Source of the DNA: Eunapius fragilis
Lineage: Eukaryota; Porifera; Demospongiae; Spongillida; Spongillidae
NCBI GenBank assembly: GCA_963681505.1
Contig: OY811974.1
Span: 6,261,816-6,325,815 of the forward strand
Reading direction: 5' to 3'
Length of the DNA stretch: 64,000 nt
A model generated the notes under the pieces. It saw only the letters and a list, made by a program, of their open reading frames with translations, made no database searches and was not told the origin of the DNA. The first letter of the stretch is position 1; every line of letters starts with the position of its first letter. Position numbers and translations under genes: made by a program. Shown piece after piece: positions 57,998 through 64,000 of the stretch.

Positions 57998-60790
57998 CCA
58001 CAATCCAACTACCTTCCTTTGAAGATGTGTGCCTACTTGATTGCAGTACCATCCGACACATCCCTATCAAATCCAGGCCAACATTCGCAGGTGTTTTATC
58101 AGCAGCATTCCATTCAATTTTACACGAAAACAATGAGGAGGCTTGGCTGAAGTTTTTTATGCTCCCGAAGTGTGTACTTGTGGCTCCCAAATGGAGGGGA
58201 CGTCACCACAAGCCTCTCCCCATCAACCACCTATGTGATTTATGGTCCAAAGGCCAGTTTGGATTTCTAGGGAGCATGCATCTCAGCAAATGACATCTAA
58301 AACCCGTCAAGCTCACACAAGTGGCTCAGATCACAACATTCGCTTAGGGCAAAGGAGGGTTTATATGGATAGGCCTGCCAAATTTTAACTTCATCAGGAG
58401 TTGCACCTAATAATGATACCACTTGGCAGCTTTTGCAGGCAAAACACCCTAAGGGCCCACCTCCAGTATGCCCACCAAATGACACATCAAATTTCCCTTC
58501 TATCCTTCCCAATACCTTTGACATTCTATCTGTCTTGAGGTCCTTTACCAAATCCACTGCTTGTGGTCCCTCCGGATTGCGGGTGCAGCATTTGCTTGAT
58601 GCCGCCGAAGTCCCAATGCAGTCATCCATCTGTTCATCCCTTAGAAGTATAGTGAACCTCTTGGCTACCGGTAGTGTTAGTAATGTCATCTCCAAGTTCC
58701 TTGCTGGTGGAAATCTAACGGCCTTGACCAAAGACAAACCTGGTTCTCCTCCTGATATTCAACCCATTGCAGTTGGTGAAACCCTTAGGCGTTTAGTAGG
58801 CAAGTGTCTATGCCAAATCACAAAGGGAAAGGCCTCGGATTACCTCTCACCTCATCAATTTGAGGTTGCTTGTCCCTCTGGCACAGAGAAGATTGGACAT
58901 GGTTTGAGAAGTTGCATTGAGGAACATCAGAATGAGCATGACTTTGTAGTGATGAAAATTGACTTGTGTAATGCATTTAATTTAGTCTCCTGTCAGGCAC
59001 TTCTTGATGAGTGCAGCGCACACTTCCCTGAGCTCCTCCAGTGGGCTGCATGGTGCTATGGTCAACACCCATTGCTTTGGTCTCCAATGGGAACTATTAT
59101 GTCAGAATCTGGAGTCCAACAGGGCGATTCTTTGGGCCCTCTTTTGTTTTGTTTCTGCAAAAAGTGCGTCGGCTATTGCATCTGATCCAATTTGTTTTGA
59201 CCTTTTATTCCATGCCTGGTACATTGATAATGGCGTTATTGCTGATTCAAAGCAAGCTAATGTGCAGGCACTCAGTATCATTCAAGATCTTGGCCCACCA
59301 CTTGGTCTCGTGATTAACTCCTCGAAATGCGAACTCTATGGGGATTGTGATCTTCAACCATTTCCATCAGAGATGAAAAAATGTAATGCGTTTAATTTTG
59401 AAATTCTTGGGGCCCCGATTGGAGACACTATTTTCTGTGCAAGGTTTATTGCAGAGAAGAAAGCAGGTGCTTCCAAATTCTTGGCTCTGTTGAAGGAAGT
59501 CGGATCCCTTGATTCCCAAGTTGCTTTGGCACTCCTTCGCCAATGTGGAGGATTCTGTAGATTTGTTCATGTTGCTAGATGCACCCCTCCCTCCCTTGCT
59601 TCTGAGGGCTTGCATTTCTTTGACATTGATGTTCGCCAGTGTTTCTCTGACTGCTTGTCTATTGACCCACCCAACACAGCATGGCAACAAGCCCAGTTGT
59701 GCTTGAGTTGAGGTGGTCTTGGACTCCGCAGCTTATCCCAGCATTCAGCAGCATATGTAGCTTCCTTTGCAGTGTCAGGCTCTGCAACCAACACAAGCCA
59801 CCATCTTCTCCAATCAATAGATTGCCTTAATAGCCTGGTTTCTCCAGCTGATGTAACTTCTACTGATGAATTGCTGACTTCACCCAAAAATCAGAAGGAG
59901 CTTTCTAGTAAGATTGAACATAGTCAGTTTCATGCACTCTTTGAATCCTCTTCACTTCCAAATAGGGCATGGCTATTATCAGTCGCATCCTCTCATGCTG
60001 CTTCGTGGCTTTCAGTTGTGCCATCTCCTGGACTCAACCTACATCTGGAATCTGCAGAGTTCCAAACTGCAATTAAATGGTGGCTTGGGATTGACCTATT
60101 CAGTGGGGAGAAATGCCCTTGTTGTCTTACCTTGTCATTAGATCCCTTGGGTCACCATGCATTAACTTGTCGATATCATGGTGACGTGGTCTCTCGCCAC
60201 AATAGGGTTCGGGATAGTTTTTTTGAGTCTTGTAGGCAGGCCGGTATTGGTGGCCAAATGAAAGTTGGAAGTGGTTTGGGACATGATGCCCGACGTACAT
60301 GGCCAGCTGACGTGCTTGTTCCTAATTGGGTTCTGGGAAAACTTGCAGCTTTTGACATAACTGTCACATCACCGCTTACTCCAGCTACTCTACATGAAGC
60401 GAGTGTGACAAGTGGGTCAACTGCTCACGTGGCTGAAAACAGAAAACATGCCAGCAATGACATAAACTTGGATGGGTGTGTGTACCTTTGGCAGTTGAGG
60501 TTTATGGATGTTGGGGTCCTGAAGCATACACAAACTTTTCTCGACTTGCAGCGCGCCTGGCAATTAGATCAAATTGTTGCAAGTCCCTGGCCACTTCGGC
60601 TCTCTATGGCAGGTTAAACCTGGTCCTAGTTAGAGCGAATGCCAGAGCTCTGCTGTCCCATTCAATGGCAACTGGATGTTGGTCTCCTCACCTTCTCTGT
60701 TCCAGTGTATTGTTTTTTGTTTAGTAACATTGTGTAGCTTAAAACTGTAAATGTTGTATATGTAGTATCATTTATATTTAAAATAATAAC
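57998..60790 (+). pseudogene. Retroelement chain copy D (longest, with N-terminal domain, mutated active site)
   Basis: Starts right after the AAT tail of copy C. The N-terminal segment (IPIKSRPTFAGVLSAAFHSI, then LPKCVLVAPKWRGRHHKPLP, 58050-58230) precedes the reverse transcriptase and is absent from copy E. The polymerase blocks are GPSGLRVQHLLDA, MKIDLCNAFNLVS, GVQQGDSLGPLLF and WYIDNG. The usual catalytic YLDD is YIDN here, so the second Asp is lost. Frame breaks lie near 58300-58430, 59150 and 60470; a TGA at 59709 replaces the Arg of LSRGGLGLRS. The knuckle (CPCCLTLSLDPLGHHALTC), nuclease (WPADVLVPNW, KLAAFDITVTSPL) and C-terminus (VEVYGCWGPEA...RANARALLS) follow. The tail is ATTTAAAATAATAAC. 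Confidence 0.88.
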
Positions 60791-63582
60791 CTTAGACGAT
60801 ACAGTGAAGAAGAGGGTCAACTCAGCAATATCCTTAGCACAGGATGGTCTTTTTGGTAAGGCATGCCAAGTACTGGTGTCACCTGGATTAGCACCTAACA
60901 ATAGTGAAACATGGAAACTTTTAGTGGCTAAACATCCTGAGTGTCCTTGTCCTTCTGTTCCCACCTTACCATCTATGGACACTGTGATCCCTCATGACCT
61001 TAATCTCATGGCTGTCCTTAGGTCTTTTCCAAAGCTAACATCAGCTGGACCATCAGGGCTTCGCATTCAACACATCATTGATGCATCAGAGGTGCCCCTT
61101 CAGACACCCATCCTTCAGTCTCTGAGGGCTGTCATCAACCTTCTTGCAGCTGGCAGAGCTCCATCTGAGGTTTCCACTTTTCTTGCTGGTGGCAGTTTAA
61201 CTGCCCTTAACAAGTCTAAATCTGGTAGTCCCCTTGATGTCAGACCTATTGCTGTAGGTGAAAGCCTACGTCGCCTGACCAGCAAATGCCTTTGTGCGGC
61301 AGTGAAAGGGAAGGCAGCAGAATTTTTTAAACCACATCAGTTTGGTGTTGCTTGCAGCAATGGGGCAGAGAAGATTGCCCATGGCTTGAGAGCGTGTGTT
61401 AATAAGTATTGGCTGGATGATGACTTCGTTGTCCTTAAGGTGGACATGAAGAACGCCTTCAATATGGTCTCACGGGAGGCAATCCTCTCAGAGTGCAGCA
61501 AACACTTCCCTGAGCTGCTCCCTTGGGCCATCTGGTGTTACAGTCAGCATCCCATTCTGTGGCATCCTTTGGGCAGCTTACATTCGGAACAAGGGGTTCA
61601 GCAGGGGGATCCTCTTGGTCCTCTGCTCTTCTCCCTGGTTTTAAACAAAGTAGTGTCAGAAATTGCCACTAATTCTATGTGTGCAGATTCGTCCTACCAT
61701 GCCTGGTACCTGGATGATGGTGTGCTGGCTGGTCCCAGGTCTGCTGTTTTTCAAGCTCTCTCTATCATACAAGAGTTTGGTCCTCCTAATGGTCTCATTG
61801 TAAACTTTCCTAAATGTGAGATATTTAGCAAACATGATGTCAGTCCTTTTCCTCCAGAAATGAAAAGATCATCTCACCCTAATATTGTTATTTTGGGCAT
61901 CCCGATTGGTGACAAGGCTTTTTGCGCCACCTTCATTTCGGAGAAACATGATGAGGCCAAAGCTCTTCTGCTCAAACTAGAGGAAGTAAGTGCAGTCGAC
62001 CCGCATGTGGCCTTTTCCCTCCTACGTCAATGTGCGGGATTCTGCAGGCTGGCCCACCTTGCTCGTGGCACGCCACCCTCCCAGGCCATATCAGCCCTTG
62101 AGGCCTTTGATCATGACATCCGAGCTACCTTCTCCAAGTGCACAGCAGTGGACACCTCCAATCAGGCCTGGCAACAGGCAGAACTCAGCTTAGGCAGGGG
62201 TGGCCTGGGCATGCGCTCCCTGAGTCGGCATTCACCAGCTGCTTACATCGCCTCTCTGAGCTCCTCTGGTGCTGGTCCATTGTCCCAAGAACACCTTATC
62301 CATGCAGTTGAGTTGTTTAACTCACTTGCACCTTTATCTGAGGCGGTCAGCATAGAGGAGGTGTTAATATCCCCTTTCCATCAAAAGGTGCTGTCCTGCA
62401 AGATTGACAACCATCTGTTTAATACACTCTATGAGCAATCTTCTGCCGCAAACAGAGCACGCCTTCTCTCTGTCTCCTCCCCTCACGCTGCATCTTGGGT
62501 GTCAGTCATTCCCTCCGAGGGGCTAGGCCTTCATCTCCAGCCTTCAGAGTTCCAGGTGGCCATTAAGTGGTGGCTGGGCCTAGACACCTCATGTGGCTCA
62601 ATTTGTCCTCTGTGTCCGGGAAAAGTTCTTGATCCCCTTGGCCATCATGCACTCACCTGCAAGCGTGGTGGAGATGTAGTAACCCGCCACAATAAACTAC
62701 GTGACACCCTTGCTGAGACCTGTCGCAGGGCCCACCTGAGTGTTAAGGTGGAGGCAGGAAGTAACCTCTCCAAAGACCATAGCCACACTCGCCCTGCAGA
62801 CATCCTAATACCCAACTGGTCTTTGGGTAAGCCAGCAGCCTTTGACTTGTCTGTGACGTCACCGCTTAACTCCAATATTTTACTTGAAGCGGGATTCGGA
62901 GCAGGTCAGGCTGCCAGAGCTACTGTGGAAGCCCAGTCTTCCATGGAGGTGAATGAGACGATTCACACGCTGAATGTCGGGCGGGAGCAACCCCTATTCA
63001 AGTGATTCAGAACATTATTGTTGGTGTGCATAGTTTATGTAATTGTTACGCACTCTCCATAGAGAGGTGTAAGGTTCTCAACCTTAGTCGCGTATAAATA
63101 TGTACACGCTGTGCAATTGAAAGAGAATAAGTTGAAGTATCCTGGGCGCAATACGGCGAGCGTCGTGGGCGCGATAACGGACTCTATCACAGCTACCGAG
63201 GAAAGGAAGCATGAAGAAAATGATGCCAAATGCAAGGAGCTAGGGTGGGTTTGCGTCCCCATGGTGGTTGAGGCATATGGTGCTTGGGGGACAGAAGCAA
63301 TGGAGTCTTTTTCTCTTTTGGCTTCTCGCCTTGCAACTAGCTCCAACAGGGCTAAGGCTGAGGTCCTAGCTGCCTTATATGGGAGGCTGAACCTCATACT
63401 GGTTAGAGCCAATGCCACAGCCATCCTCTCCAGGTGTTTTGTTCCTGTCTAGTACCTATAGTAGGGTGCATTTAATTACCTTACTGCTGTATATTCGTGT
63501 ATTCATGTAATTATGTCTAATCTATTAAATAAATAAATAATAATTTAAAAAAATAATAATAATAATAATAATAATATAATAT
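60791..63582 (+). CDS. Retroelement chain copy E: reverse transcriptase with restriction-like endonuclease, 5'-truncated
   Basis: An open frame runs from the junction (60792) to 63003 without a true ATG at its beginning, so the copy is 5'-truncated. Counting residues from 60804: fingers GPSGLRIQHI (about 80), motif A VLKVDMKNAFNMVS (about 210), GVQQGDPLGPLLF (about 265), WYLDDG (about 300), a linker, CPLC...LGHHALTC knuckle (about 601-620), RHNKLRD, and the nuclease core TRPADILIPNW plus KPAAFDLSVTSPL (about 662-690). Target-primed reverse transcription by RT-RLE proteins is known from the R2/R4/CRE-like groups, which I infer as the relatives. A solo LTR at 62924-63191 breaks the nuclease. 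Beyond it 63197-63450 continues in frame (ERKHEENDAKCKELGW, VVEAYGAWGTEAM, LVRANATAILSR). The 3' end is a long AAT/AAAT tail, 63525-63582. Confidence 0.88.
62919..63196. mobile_element. Solo LTR (268 bp) with 5-bp duplication GCTAC
   Basis: The sequence 62924-63191 begins TGTGG and ends TCACA. GCTAC precedes it at 62919-62923 and follows at 63192-63196. TATAAATA occurs at 63093-63100. Removing it with one GCTAC rejoins the nuclease frame of the host retroelement. No internal LTR-element genes remain, so this is a recombination remnant of an LTR retrotransposon of unknown family. Confidence 0.85.
63525..63582. repeat. AAT-rich 3' tail of retroelement copy E
   Basis: AAATAAATAAATAATAATTT followed by an (AAT)n run. 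Shorter versions end copies A, C and D, and each is directly followed by another copy. Confidence 0.9.
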
Positions 63583-63601
63583 TTAGCAACGTGGCAATCA
63601 C

Positions 63602-63706
63602 GTGCTGTACAACCAATCACAAAACGGAGGGAGCATAGTTTCTGTCTAATTCACGACGTTCAACCGACAGAAACGTATATCTCCCTCCTCATGCTCCCAG
63701 TACAGC
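63602..63706. repeat. Inverted-repeat sequence just beyond the chain
   Basis: GTGCTGTAC on the left pairs with GTACAGCAC on the right. GGAGGGAGCATAG pairs imperfectly with CTCCCTCCTCATGCTCCC, and TTTCTGTC pairs with GACAGAAA in the middle. It may be a small MITE. Confidence 0.6.
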
Positions 63707-64000
63707 ACTAACCACTTAACCACACATAGGTATAGCGTCATTGTGCACGCCTGCAAACCACATAGACATATATGTTACATGTTTATATGTACACATGTAT
63801 CTTACATGTATGCACACATGTATGTTATATGTATGTACACATGCATGTTACATGTATATACACATCACATGTATGTTACATATATGTGTGTACATTTAGA
63901 GACATTGCTATTTTCAGTTTGAGTCCAATCTTGTTGACCTCCAGTACTTCTACGTTGACCTCTTCATCATACTGGCCTTTGCCTTTGTCAGTACGTCCTT
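63707..64000. repeat. ACATGTATGTTACATGT-type short tandem repeat and window end
   Basis: 63765-63895 is an irregular array of ATGTTACATGTAT, GTACACATGTAT and TATATACACAT words. The last 100 bp show no recognisable feature. Confidence 0.75.

Noticed and set aside
58297..58737. Minus-strand open frame of 146 codons opposite the retroelement chain
   Set aside because: It is a shadow of the reverse transcriptase sequence. Only the plus strand shows recognised motifs.

Overview
This is a eukaryotic and almost certainly animal window. It contains GT-AG introns (several about 45-110 bp), animal-type DNA transposons with spliced genes, non-LTR retroelements, and many micro- and minisatellites. The very short introns and the mixture of CACTA/EnSpm, hAT, integrase and restriction-endonuclease-type retroelements suggest a marine invertebrate, perhaps a sponge or cnidarian. 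That assignment is an inference and no species is claimed. There is no sign of prokaryotic gene organisation.

Layout. 1-2130 is a GTACACTG/GTGGAGTGT minisatellite split by an hAT element with a 5-bp target duplication. 2131-2345 is a fold-back. About 2990-7410 is a CACTA/EnSpm-like transposon with two divergent spliced genes: a Tnp2-type transposase with one in-frame TAG, and an intact six-exon partner. 8004-15715 (minus strand) is an intron-bearing DDE integrase gene. A 5.15-kb hAT transposon at 10392-15544 cuts it, and that hAT carries a decayed transposase and a further nested inverted-repeat element. 15826-19600 and most of 21.5-43 kb are gene-poor DNA holding MITE-like and long-inverted-repeat elements, homopolymer G/C tracts and fragments. 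Around 32.2-34.3 kb lies a two-exon gene remnant with KRQRYEQ repeats, interrupted by nested hAT ends.

43.2-56.2 kb holds a tandem segmental duplication of a three-exon gene of unknown function. It encodes a ubiquitin-like domain followed by a helix-rich region. Copy 1 (44378-47188) is intact. Copy 2 (51561-55903) is broken by an hAT insertion and an 11-nt deletion. A third, decayed copy of the last exon lies at 19599-20212 and carries a CACTG-ended MITE.

56.26-63.58 kb is a head-to-tail chain of five 5'-truncated copies of one non-LTR retroelement family (reverse transcriptase plus CCHC knuckle plus restriction-like endonuclease). Each copy begins directly at the A/T-rich, mostly AAT-type tail of the one before. 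The last copy has an intact YLDD reverse transcriptase, and a 268-bp solo LTR interrupts its endonuclease. Further fragments of the family lie on the minus strand at 28.8, 48 and 52.7 kb.

Insertion histories can be read directly because the paralogous gene copies or reading frames give the empty sites. Six hAT insertions have perfect 5-bp duplications, and two of them have paralogous empty sites. The best candidates for undescribed biology are the Ubl gene family, the tail-to-head retroelement chain, and the spliced integrase gene.
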